A stretch of DNA of 64,000 nt from CAZJHX01 sp964545715 (GTDB taxonomy: Bacteria; Myxococcota_A; UBA9042; GCA-2863065). Shown in pieces: positions 45,638-54,400 of this stretch. Position numbers and translations under genes: made by a program. The first letter of the stretch is position 1. Each line of letters begins with the position of its first letter. The notes below the pieces were generated by a model, which was not told the DNA's origin, did not search any database, and saw nothing but the letters and a program-made list of their open reading frames with translations. Where the stretch lies: contig CAZJHX010000002.1 in NCBI GenBank assembly GCA_964545715.1, positions 1 through 64,000 of the forward strand. Reading direction: 5' to 3'.

Positions 45638-47356
45638 TCAGTCACCGCAAGGCGGATCGAAGTTCAGGTCTTCGACCGGCTGTGTGTTCGGGAAGGCGGC
45701 GATGCCGGTGACCTGAAAGCCCTCGCCCTGGTTGTGGATGGCGAACGTCCACGTGCCCTTGCCCAGACAGCCGCCCGCCAGGCGCGTCTTGTAGGTGGCG
45801 TTGCCGTCCAGCTCAAAGTCGGTGGTCTTGAAGCCGTCGTGGATGCCGTTGGTGTACTTGATCGGCTGGTCGCCCGGCTTCCACACCGCCTGCATCTTGT
45901 TGTTGCCGCCCTGGGCGTACACGAAGATGCGCACCGCGGTGACGTTCTCGGGCAGCTCCACTTTGAACTGCAGGTAGCCCGGCATAAAGCCCGGGAACGG
46001 CGTGAACGTGCTGCCCACACCCTCGAAGCGCAGGGGGATGCCGCGCTTGCCGACGGACGTGACGGGTACGACGCGGTCGCAGTCGGTGATGCCGCGGTCT
46101 GTGAAGATCTGCTCGACCACGGCGGCGTCGGCGGCATCCAGGTCGGTCTTGGCGCGCTCGATCGTGGCGGCCGATGCCAACTGGAAATCGGTAGTGTGCG
46201 TAAAGCCGACCAGCGCGCCCAAAATGACGGCGTCCGCCTTCTCGGCCCCGAGCGCCTTTCGAATGGCCCACAGCGCGCTCGCAAAGATCTCACCGTCGGC
46301 ATGCACCTCGGCCGTCAAGTCCTCGCAGGTCCGCTCGGTCTCCATGTCGCGGGCCATGTTGGCGCCGCCCTGGCCCAGCGGAAAGCCGCAGATCGTCTGG
46401 GGCTCGATGTCGTTGAGCGCGTAGTTGCCGACCACGCTGTTGTCGGAGAGCGTGCCCGCGAAATAGTCCGCATACCCTTCGTTCAGCGCGCCGGGCAGGT
46501 TGTTGAGCCCCAATTTGTCGGGATAGACGGCGTTGAGGCGCGTCGAGCCGATCATCGCGTGCGTGTACTCGTGGTAGATGACGTCCGCGTCGTAGCTGAA
46601 GTCCTTGGAGGTCGTCTGGCCGAAGACGATCGCGTCGCCCTCGATACCCATGCTCAGGTCCACGCCGAACTGGCCGATCGCGCCCTCGGGCATAAACGCC
46701 GCGTTGCCCAGCGACGTCCACTCCTGGCAGAACGGCGCCGCATCGACGAACGCCTGGATGTTGACCAGCGCGTCCAGCGGATGGTCCAGATCCGTCAGGC
46801 CGTGGCCCTGCTGGAAGTAGTCATGGATGAGCTGCATGTGGTGGTACATCATCAGCTCGGCCGTGCTGTCCGTGCCGGAGCCGTGGTCCTCCGGCGGCTT
46901 GATGTGCCGATAGGTCATGTCGTCGCCGGGCACCGCCACGTGGGTCGGCGTGCACGTCGTCAGCGTCAGCGGCAGCCCCACGTTGACCTCGACCGGCTGG
47001 CCGTTCTCCTCGTCGGGCAGGCAGTTGCGCACGTTGGCGAAGTCGCCCTGCAGCGTGTGGTCCTCGCTGGTGAGGTGCAGCAGCTCGACCTCGATGGGGT
47101 CGGGCGTGTCGATCGGGTTGGACTCAAAGACCCAGGCCAACGGCTGAAAGGTCAGCTCGACGGGGTCGTCGGTGCCGTCGTCGGTGGGGTCGTCCGTCGC
47201 TGAGTCCGTCGTGTCGTCGACGCCGTCAGCCGTTCCGTCCGCATTGCCGTCGGTCTCCGCGACCGGATCGTCGGTTGTGCCGGCCTCGCCGCTTTCGGCG
47301 CAGCCGGTGGCAAACAGGGCGGCGCCCGCGCTCAGAATCAGGAGTCGGCGCATCAT
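45638..47356 (-). CDS. M36/fungalysin-like metallopeptidase lipoprotein, no propeptide
   Basis: A 572-residue lipoprotein. Lipobox 'ALFATGC' is followed by a long Asp/Thr/Gly-rich linker (~residues 22-67) and a gluzincin domain. Zinc motif 'IYHEYTHAMI' lies at residues ~260-269, and 'NEGYADYFAG' near 290 provides the third ligand (Glu), as in fungalysin-type M36 peptidases. The C-terminal ~130 residues are beta-rich. M36 enzymes normally carry an N-terminal FTP propeptide; here that domain is absent and is instead encoded by the gene just upstream. ATG 47356 overlaps that gene's stop (ATGA). Confidence 0.85.
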   Translation of the reverse strand: MMRRLLILSAGAALFATGCAESGEAGTTDDPVAETDGNADGTADGVDDTTDSATDDPTDDGTDDPVELTFQPLAWVFESNPIDTPDPIEVELLHLTSEDHTLQGDFANVRNCLPDEENGQPVEVNVGLPLTLTTCTPTHVAVPGDDMTYRHIKPPEDHGSGTDSTAELMMYHHMQLIHDYFQQGHGLTDLDHPLDALVNIQAFVDAAPFCQEWTSLGNAAFMPEGAIGQFGVDLSMGIEGDAIVFGQTTSKDFSYDADVIYHEYTHAMIGSTRLNAVYPDKLGLNNLPGALNEGYADYFAGTLSDNSVVGNYALNDIEPQTICGFPLGQGGANMARDMETERTCEDLTAEVHADGEIFASALWAIRKALGAEKADAVILGALVGFTHTTDFQLASAATIERAKTDLDAADAAVVEQIFTDRGITDCDRVVPVTSVGKRGIPLRFEGVGSTFTPFPGFMPGYLQFKVELPENVTAVRIFVYAQGGNNKMQAVWKPGDQPIKYTNGIHDGFKTTDFELDGNATYKTRLAGGCLGKGTWTFAIHNQGEGFQVTGIAAFPNTQPVEDLNFDPPCGD

Positions 47357-47943
47357 GGCGTCACCTCCCGCGGCATGTCCTTTCCGGCGCTGCGCACCAT
47401 CAAGATGTGGCCGTCCGTCGCCGCCACGTACACGTAGAAGTGCTGTACGAGCGGGATCTTTGCGACCGCCACGCGATAGGCGACTGCGGACAGGTTGGGG
47501 CTGGGAGCCAGCACCACTTTGAGTACCTTGCCCGTGGGGGCGCCGCTCATCCGGGCAGCCGCAGCCACCCGGGCCGCGCTCTCGCCGATGTCGGCTTGCC
47601 CCTTCTTGAGGCTGATCGGCACGTAGTCCGACTGCACGCTGCGGACGTTGCCCACCTTGTCCAGGTGCACAGCGACGACCCGGTCCTCGACCGGCAGCCC
47701 CTGGGCGGTCTGCTGAAAGTGCACAACGCGCTCAGCGCCGAAGCGCGTGACTTTGACCGGAATCAGGGTTGCCACATCGATGGCGAGATCCGGCCGAGTC
47801 TTGAGGAAATTGGTTGCCCTGAGCGTGGGTGTGTCGCCCTGCGTCGGTGCCGACAACCCCATCAGGGCACGGGGCGCCACTGTCTGAGCGGGCGCCGCAA
47901 ATGGAAGGATAATCAAAAAGAGCGTTAAACAGCGAAAAACCAA
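47353..47943 (-). CDS. Free-standing FTP/PepSY propeptide-like protein, exported
   Basis: A 196-residue protein with its own signal peptide ('CLTLFLIILPFAAPAQT'). The rest resembles the fungalysin/thermolysin propeptide and PepSY region: 'ATLIPVKVTRFGAERVVHFQ', 'QGLPVEDRVVAVHLDKVGNV' and the C-terminal 'YVYVAATDGHILMVRS'. Such domains fold the protease and inhibit it before activation. Encoded as a separate, translationally coupled gene before the peptidase (ATGA overlap), it probably acts in trans as chaperone or inhibitor. Confidence 0.8.
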   Translation of the reverse strand: MVFRCLTLFLIILPFAAPAQTVAPRALMGLSAPTQGDTPTLRATNFLKTRPDLAIDVATLIPVKVTRFGAERVVHFQQTAQGLPVEDRVVAVHLDKVGNVRSVQSDYVPISLKKGQADIGESAARVAAAARMSGAPTGKVLKVVLAPSPNLSAVAYRVAVAKIPLVQHFYVYVAATDGHILMVRSAGKDMPREVTP

Positions 47944-48006
47944 CGTGATCTCCTACAACTACCAACAGATCGCGCAGCAACATACCACAGCTTTATTAAG
48001 GGCTTG
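47944..48006. other. Short intergenic region
   Basis: 63 bases between the propeptide gene start and the basic-protein stop, both on the minus strand. It should carry the promoter of the protease operon. AT content rises (48,000 bp side has TTTATTAAGG), but no clear hexamers or terminator hairpin can be assigned. Confidence 0.35.
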
Positions 48007-48642
48007 TTAACGAAGTTGCCAGCGACCTTTCACGCGGGTGCGCCGAATGCGAGCGCTCAGGCTCATCCGGGTGGCGCCGGGCTTCCACCTGAGCCAGAAG
48101 ACGCGCCAACCGTCTCCTGTCGCACGGTATTTGCCGCGGCCGGTCCTGCTCAGCACCATCTTGCGGTCGCCGCTGCTCAGGGTGATGGTGCCGTCGCAGT
48201 TGTTCTTCAGGGTCAGCGTGCCGCCCCTTCGCTCAAAGGTGTGCTCGGTCTGCTCGCACACAGGCTTGGACTCGTCTCGCGAGAAGCGCCGCTTCACCTT
48301 GCTGACCAGCACCTTGCGGCGGGTATCGCATGCGCGCCATGCCGTCCAGGTCGCGATGACGTCTCCGGTGCGCACGAACTGCAGGTCCCCACGCGCGCAT
48401 TTCCCACCATCAGACGTGCTCAAGGTGGCGTATCGAAAGCGGCCGGTCTGCTCATACAGGTGGCCCTCGAAGCGGATGCCCTCGGCCGAATAGAGCAGCT
48501 CGTGGCGGGTGTTGTCTGCGCTGAAGACCGGCAGGGGGTTGGGCTGGTGTCCGGCGACGGCCGCTGCCGGCGTCAGCACGAGGACGAGCGATGAGGCCAT
48601 CCAAAACCAGCTCAAAGACACCTTGGGCTTCATCCCGCGCAT
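48007..48642 (-). CDS. Exported basic protein of unknown function
   Basis: A 211-residue protein with a signal peptide ('LSWFWMASSLVLVLTPAAAVA'). The mature region is beta-rich, very basic towards the end ('SLSARIRRTRVKGRWQLR'), and contains repeating short strands ('GGTLTLKNNCDGTITLSSGD'). No family is recognised. ATG 48642 is used; ATG 48633 is almost as good. A longer open frame upstream on this strand lies antisense to holB and has no protein-like features. It is divergent from holB. Confidence 0.65.
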   Translation of the reverse strand: MRGMKPKVSLSWFWMASSLVLVLTPAAAVAGHQPNPLPVFSADNTRHELLYSAEGIRFEGHLYEQTGRFRYATLSTSDGGKCARGDLQFVRTGDVIATWTAWRACDTRRKVLVSKVKRRFSRDESKPVCEQTEHTFERRGGTLTLKNNCDGTITLSSGDRKMVLSRTGRGKYRATGDGWRVFWLRWKPGATRMSLSARIRRTRVKGRWQLR

Positions 48643-48663
48643 ACTACCCTGTAAAGTCCACGC

Positions 48664-49641
48664 ATGCCGTTTTCTTCCATCCTGGGTCATGAGGCGCTCA
48701 TCGAGGGACTGAGGTCCGCGCACCGCCGCGGCAGAGTCTCTCACGCCTATCTTTTCAGCGGCGCCGAGGGCATCGGCAAGCAGCTGGTCGCCACCGCGTT
48801 CTTTCAGATGCTGAACTGCAAGGAGCCCACCGAGGACGGTGACGCCTGCGATACGTGTCGAACCTGCCGGCAGATCCGGACGGGGCAGCATCCCGACCTG
48901 GTGAAGCTGGAGCCGGACGGCCGCTTCATCAAGATCGCGCAGGTGCGCGCGGCGACCAAGTCGCTGCGGTTTCCGCCGGTCGAGGCGGCCACGCGCTGCG
49001 TACTGGTCCACCCCGCCGAGGCGATGCAGGAGCCGGCGGCAAACGCGCTGCTCAAGACGCTTGAGGAGCCGTCGTCGCGCAACGTCTTCGTGCTGCTGAG
49101 CGCTCAGCCCAACGCGCTGTTGGCCACCATTCGCAGCCGCTGCCAGCAGGTCCGCTTCTCGGTGCTGGGGCGCGATATCGTCTCCAAGTGGCTGGTCGAC
49201 GAAAAAGGCCTGGACGCCACGACCGCCGACGAGGTGGCCGGCATGAGCGCCGGCTCGCTGGGCGCTGCGGCCAACCTGATGGATCCCGAGCTCTCCGCGC
49301 TGCGGACGCAGTGGCTCGGCGTGCTGGGGCGTCTGGGCGGTGTGACCCCGACGGAGCTGCTGGACCTGGCCGAGACGCTGGGCGCCGACAAGGCGAGCAT
49401 GCCGGCGGTTTTGGACGCGCTGCGCCTCGGACTGCGCGACGCGATGCTGCGTGCGTCGGGCGCGGGCGAGGGGGAGCTGACATTTCGTCACGACATCGGA
49501 CTGCCGCACATGGGCGTCACGGCGTCGCTGGAGGCGCTCTCGGCGGTCGATGAAGCCGAGGAGTCTCTGCAGCGCAACGTCAACCCGCGCATGGTCGGCG
49601 AACACCTGCTGATGGGCCTGCGCGCGACCCTGATTCAATGA
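48664..49641 (+). CDS. holB: DNA polymerase III subunit delta'
   Basis: A 325-residue clamp-loader subunit. P-loop-like 'GAEGIGKQ' lies at residues 33-40, zinc-site cysteines at 52, 62, 65 and 68 ('CDTCRTCRQ'), and the conserved 'LLKTLEEPSSRNVFVLLSAQP' plus 'IRSRCQ' motif follow. It loads the sliding clamp in chromosome replication. The usual tmk neighbour is absent. The stop overlaps the following lipoprotein gene (ATGA). Confidence 0.94.
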   Translation: MPFSSILGHEALIEGLRSAHRRGRVSHAYLFSGAEGIGKQLVATAFFQMLNCKEPTEDGDACDTCRTCRQIRTGQHPDLVKLEPDGRFIKIAQVRAATKSLRFPPVEAATRCVLVHPAEAMQEPAANALLKTLEEPSSRNVFVLLSAQPNALLATIRSRCQQVRFSVLGRDIVSKWLVDEKGLDATTADEVAGMSAGSLGAAANLMDPELSALRTQWLGVLGRLGGVTPTELLDLAETLGADKASMPAVLDALRLGLRDAMLRASGAGEGELTFRHDIGLPHMGVTASLEALSAVDEAEESLQRNVNPRMVGEHLLMGLRATLIQ

Positions 49642-50066
49642 GCAGGGGCGGTGCGGTCCTCTGCTTGCTCGTGCTTGGGGTGGCCGCCTGCAACATGCCC
49701 GAGCGTACGGTGCCGCAGCGCGCCCAGAAGCCCGCTGACCCGGAGGCCGTGGCCTTGCACGCCAAGCTCTTTGCCGCCGCGGATGGCGGCGACGAGATGG
49801 CGTTCAAAGCGGTGCTGACCAGCGCCAGCATCGCCCTCTTCGAGACTCACTTCGCTTCCACGGAGAAGCTGGATCGCCCTGACGGCGCTCGGGCCATGGG
49901 CTGGCCGGACATCATGCGCATGCACGCCAGCCTGGGTAAGAAAGCGCGGCAAGCGACGCCCTACCCGGTGGTCGAAGACGACGGCGCACGTCGCCTTGAC
50001 GTGGCAGGCCACGCGGACGCCCGGTTTTTCGAGGCGATAGCGGTTATGGTCAACAGCGATGAGTGA
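49638..50066 (+). CDS. Small lipoprotein of unknown function
   Basis: A 142-residue protein with a lipoprotein signal ('LLVLGVAAC'). The mature part is a helical region resembling DUF4878-type or SnoaL-like small domains in length, but no family can be named. ATG 49638 overlaps holB. It overlaps the next gene by eight bases. Confidence 0.72.
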   Translation: MSRGGAVLCLLVLGVAACNMPERTVPQRAQKPADPEAVALHAKLFAAADGGDEMAFKAVLTSASIALFETHFASTEKLDRPDGARAMGWPDIMRMHASLGKKARQATPYPVVEDDGARRLDVAGHADARFFEAIAVMVNSDE

Positions 50067-50271
50067 CGCTGAGAAGCCCAAAGAAGCCCCGCCGAAGAAG
50101 CCGCCGATCAAGATGCGCATCAACCCCGATGGCAGCGTCTCGTTTGAGGATCTGCCGCCTGAGCTGATGGATATTGCGCTGGCGCTGAATCCGGATGCGG
50201 TGCTGGCGTGCGATGCGGAGGGCCCCGAGGAGCCGGCCGAAGCTGACTCCCCGGGGGGGGAAGAGGGGTAG
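50059..50271 (+). CDS. Small acidic protein of unknown function
   Basis: A 70-residue protein: Lys/Pro-rich start ('EKPKEAPPKKPPIKM'), a middle with 'INPDGSVSFEDLPPELMDIA', and an acidic tail. No signal peptide or membrane helix. ATG 50059 overlaps the lipoprotein's end. Plausible gene given its coupling, but no family is recognised. Confidence 0.6.
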   Translation: MSDAEKPKEAPPKKPPIKMRINPDGSVSFEDLPPELMDIALALNPDAVLACDAEGPEEPAEADSPGGEEG

Positions 50272-50450
50272 CGTGGTGTTGGCGAAGTCCGCACCACCTT
50301 CCAGCCACGCTGGCTGGGCGGTCCCGGCGTCTGCGTCCTTGACGGGGCACCACCCCGCCTGCGTCGGCAGACCGCTTCGCTCGCCGACACCGCCAGGCCA
50401 GCGTGGCTGGAAGGCGGCGCGGACTTGCTCAACACCCCGCCGGGGTTACG
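50269..50450. repeat. Long imperfect palindrome (about 60-base arms)
   Basis: The left arm (about 50269-50330) matches the reverse complement of the right arm (about 50389-50450) at roughly 85%; the core TTCCAGCCACGCTGG is identical. A ~58-base spacer contains a second, smaller dyad. It lies between convergent genes (the acidic-protein gene and the Hsp20 gene). As a transcript it would fold into a long hairpin in either direction, so it may act as a bidirectional terminator. Because both strands translate to similar peptides, it is likely a dispersed repeat. Confidence 0.7.
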
Positions 50451-50820
50451 GGGCGGCCACCGAGGTCGGTCCCGAGATGGGAATCGCGCGTACGCGCGCC
50501 TGGTCGCCCCGAGGCAGGGAGAGGGTCAGCACGCCGTCCGCCAGCGCAGCCTCGAGTTTGTCGAGGTCCAGCTCGCGGGGAAGCGTGAAGGAGCGGTGGT
50601 AACGGAAGCCGGCGTGGTGCTCGGTCTTCTCGACAACGCCCTCCAGAATCAGGCGGCCTTCATCCACGCGGACGTCGAAGCCGTCGGGCTTCACGCCGGG
50701 GAAATCGCCGACCAGCTTGAAGCCGTCGTCGTTGACGTAGACGTCGACGCGGGGTCTCACCGTCCGGGTGGAGGCCGCTGTCTCGCCTTTTGAAATCATC
50801 GCGTCAGTTGATGTGCTCAT
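50446..50820 (-). CDS. Hsp20/alpha-crystallin small heat-shock protein
   Basis: A 124-residue protein with an alpha-crystallin domain: 'RVDVYVNDDGFKLVGDFPGV', 'VRVDEGRLILEGVV', 'FRYHRSFTLPRELDLDKLEA', 'LADGVLTLSLPR'. This holdase family prevents aggregation of unfolded proteins. The tail beyond the domain is short. The start is at 50820, twelve bases after the upstream hsp20 stop, so the pair is probably co-transcribed. Confidence 0.92.
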   Translation of the reverse strand: MSTSTDAMISKGETAASTRTVRPRVDVYVNDDGFKLVGDFPGVKPDGFDVRVDEGRLILEGVVEKTEHHAGFRYHRSFTLPRELDLDKLEAALADGVLTLSLPRGDQARVRAIPISGPTSVAAP

Positions 50821-50832
50821 GCTTGTCCCCTT

Positions 50833-51261
50833 TCAGTTCACTTTGATTTCGATGGTTCGCGGACGGGCCTCGGCCGCTTTGGGCACGCCGACGGTCAGCA
50901 CGCCGTCGTTCAGCTCCGCCACGATGCCCTCGGGCTCGATGGCGGTAGGCAGCTCAAACGTGCGCTCGATCGAGTAGCTGCGGCGCTCCTGGCGCTGCGC
51001 GGAGAAGCCATCGGGCGCCTCGACGGTGCGCGAGCCCTTGATGGTCAGCGTGCCGTCGGCAAACGAGACCTCCAAATCGCCCTGGGAGACGCCCGGGACC
51101 AGCGCCCGGAAAACAAAGGCGTCGCCGGTGTCTACGAGTCCGTGATTGGGAGCCGCAACCGGGCGGACCCAGCCAAACCCATTGAAACTACTGTCCATTT
51201 GGCGGCGCATTTGATCCAGCGCTGCCAGGTGCATAGGTAGGCCTGTGAAGTGCGTGTACAT
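50833..51261 (-). CDS. Hsp20/alpha-crystallin small heat-shock protein (second copy)
   Basis: A 142-residue member: N-terminal helical arm, 'FVFRALVPGVSQGDLEVSFA', 'LTIKGSRTVEAPDGFS', 'YSIERTFELPTAIEPEGI' and 'AELNDGVLTVGVPKA'. ATG 51261 follows AAGGAG by seven bases; the longer frame that opens further upstream is ignored. The two copies differ substantially, so they may form mixed oligomers. Confidence 0.92.
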   Translation of the reverse strand: MYTHFTGLPMHLAALDQMRRQMDSSFNGFGWVRPVAAPNHGLVDTGDAFVFRALVPGVSQGDLEVSFADGTLTIKGSRTVEAPDGFSAQRQERRSYSIERTFELPTAIEPEGIVAELNDGVLTVGVPKAAEARPRTIEIKVN

Positions 51262-51480
51262 ACGCTGACTCCTTAGAAACATTGTTGTTTTAGTCATTTG
51301 CGGGCACCCGGCGTGCCCATCGGACAAGGCAACGAAAGGACACCTGAGCGCAGCGTCAACCCCTATGCGTGTAGTTTTTTTCGAAAACGGGGTACTGCGC
51401 GGCTGTTGAGCGGTCTTTCCTTGCATTGTGACCCCCGCTGAGTAGATTACGGCACCTTTTTCTGAGGCCGGAGGGATTAG
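51262..51480. promoter_or_regulatory. Divergent promoter region between hsp20 pair and TPR-ATPase gene
   Basis: 219 bases. A 17-base dyad GGGCACCCGGCGTGCCC lies at about 51302-51318. On the plus side, GGAGGG precedes ATG 51481. A TTGACG hexamer on the minus strand is a candidate -35 box for the hsp20 pair. No CIRCE or HspR (HAIR) element is visible. Confidence 0.4.
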
Positions 51481-54400
51481 ATGCACTGCCCTCAGTGCGG
51501 TCACGCGAACATCACCGCGTTCGAATTCTGTGAAGAGTGTCTGGCGATCCTGCCCAACAGCTCCTGGGCGCAGCGGTCCAAGGATGCGTTCGACTTTGAC
51601 GACGAGCGCATGCTCGAGTCCATGCGCGCGATCGAGCCGGCGGACGAGGAGCGCGATGTCTCGCTGTTTCCCTGGAACCCCGAGAATCATGACGTCGGCG
51701 ACCTGATCGGCCGGGATCGGGAGCTCAAGAAGGCGTTCGACCTGTTCAAAACGACCGCTGAGCAGTGGGGCGGACGTCTGGCGCTGCTGATCGGGGATCG
51801 CGGCACCGGCACCAGCACGTTTGTGGCGCGCCTGAAGGCGGAGGTGATGAAGGCCGACCGCTCCGTCTTGTGGGCGCAGGCGCACTGCCGCAATGAGGCC
51901 ACCCGTCCGTACGCCGTGTTTGGTCGTCTGCTGTGCGACTTCCTGTCGCTGCCGCCGCTGGCGGATGACTGGGCCGCCGGCGAAGCGCTGCTAGAGGCCA
52001 CGCTGGAGCTCACCGATGAGGGCCAGCCCGAGTCCGAGGCCGCCGAGATCGCGTACCTGGTCGCTTTTCTGGTCGGATTCAAGATCGATCGCAGCCCCTA
52101 CCTGTCGCCGTCGGACAGTGACGCCCAGACACTGATCCCGCGCGCGTCCCAGGCGCTGACCCGCTTCTTCCGCCGGACGGCGTTCAACTCGCCGGTGGTC
52201 CTGGTCCTGGACGAGGCGCATCGGGCGCCCGCACCGCTGTTGGCGCTGGTCGACCTGCTCGCCACCGGCATGCACAACGTGCCGGTGCTGGTCCTGGCGG
52301 TCGGTCGACCCACGCTGCGCACGGCCCAGCCGGGCTGGCAGGCGCTGGATGTGGTTGAGGTGCCGCCCATGAACCGTGCGGACGCCGAGCTGGCGCTGTC
52401 GCGGCTGCTGGAGGGCATCGATGACGTGAAGCCGGACCTGGTCAGCCGCGTCGTGGACAAGAGCGGCGGCAACCCGTACGCGCTGCGGGCCATCGTGCGT
52501 TACCTGCACGAGACGGGCGTGATCTGCCCGACCGATGGTGGTGCGCGCTGGATCGTGGACGACACGGTCTTCTTTGACCTGGATATCCCGGACACGCTGC
52601 GGGGCGTCGCCAGTGCGCGGCTGGCCAACCTGACGTCCAACGACCTCAAAGTGCTGCAGCAGGCGGCCGTTGTGGGGACGCAGTTCTGGTTTGGCTCGCT
52701 GGTCATGCTGCAGCGGCTGAGCGCGGACTACGCTGTGTGGAGCGCGGCCGGAGTAGGCAAGGACAAGGGCATCGTGATGCTCAAAGCCATGCTGGACGGG
52801 TTGGTGGCGCGCGAGATTCTGGTGCGTCGCAGCGACCGGAGTTTGCCGGGCGAGGACGCGTACGCCTTTCGGTCCGATGTGGACGCCGAGCTCTTGTACG
52901 AGCAGATGCCGTCACGCACGCGCCGAAAGCTGCATCGCCGTGTGGCCCAGTGGCTGGAGCTCCAGCAGCCGCGCTTTGTGGAGAGCAACCTGCCGCGAAT
53001 CGCGATGCACCACGAGATAGGCGGCGACAGCCCACGGGCCGCGTCGTTTTATCAGCGGGCGGCGCGCCGGGCGCGGAGCAGCTTTCACAACAACGAGGCG
53101 ATCGACTTGTACGAGCGCGCGCTGCGTCTGACCTCGGACGACGAGCTGCCGCAGCGGCTGAGCACTCTGAAGGCCCTCGGCTCGCTGTATGCGACCGTTG
53201 GTCGAAACGACCGCGCCATCGGTGTGTACCGGCGCATGCTGCGGAACGCGTGGGTGATGCGCAGCCGTGGCCGTGGGGCCGTGGCGCTGAACAAGCTGGG
53301 GCAGATCCACCGCTCGATGGGCGACTACGATACGTCGCGGGACCACTTGATCCAGGCGCTGCAGCTGTATCGCTCGATCCACGACTCGCGTGGGGTGGCG
53401 GACGCGCTGGATGACCTGGGGCAGCTGGCGTGGCTGACCGGCGATACGGCGCGCGCGCTGCTGACGTACGAGCGGTCCAAAAAACTCCGTACGCAGCTCA
53501 AGGACCCGCGCGGGTTGGCGCTGACACTGCACTATATCGGGTGCGTGCATCTCGATCGATCCGACATGCAGTCTGCAGAGAAGCATCTGCTGGACGCCCT
53601 GGCGTTGCGCCGCAAGCTGCAGGACAACACCGGCGTGTCGATGACGCTGAACAATCTGGGTGTCATCTACTGGAGTCGGGGCGACGTCAAACGGGCCACT
53701 GAAGCGTGGAAGGAGAGCCTGGTCATCACGCAGGAGATCGGCAACCGGCCGGTCGCGGCGATGCTGATGACAAACCTGGCCGAGTCGTGCATGCACAGTG
53801 GCGAGTTCGACGGCGCTGCCAGCTATCTGGAGGAGGCGCAGGCCATCGCGGAGAGCGCTGGGGATAGGCGCACGCTGGCCTCGGTGCTGGTCAACGCGTC
53901 AGCCCTGGCGATGGCGCGCGGCGAGCACACGGCGGCGCTGGGGGCCATCAACCGCGCCAGCCAGGAGGCCGAGAAGCTGGGCAACCTGCGGCTGCTGGGC
54001 GTGGCGCGGATCACGCAGGGCGACATCACCTGCGGCATGAGCCATGCGTGGGACGAGAAGAAGGGCGTGGAGGACGGTCTGCGCTTGATCCGGCAGGGGC
54101 TGGCGACGCTTGAAAAAGCGGACTGTGAGCTGGACCGGGCCGGCGCGCTGGAGCAGCTGTCAGACGTGCTGACGAAGCTGGGGCGCGCGGACGCGTCCAA
54201 AAAAACGCGGGCCGAGGCCACGGCGATCTTCAAGCGGCGTGGTGTTCGTCCGCCCCCGAAGCCCAGCGTGGCCTGGGAGGCGCTGACGTCGACCTCGGCG
54301 CCGATCGTCGTGGCCGAGAAGGCGCTGGTTGCGCCGGCTGAGGCCAAGCCCAAGAAGAAGGCGGCGAAGAAGAAGGCGGCGCCCAAGAAAGTGGCGCCCA

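Noticed and set aside
50195..50602. Open frames on both strands across 50.2-50.6 kb as genes
   Set aside because: They arise from the palindrome and overlap the Hsp20 gene; no start site or family supports them.
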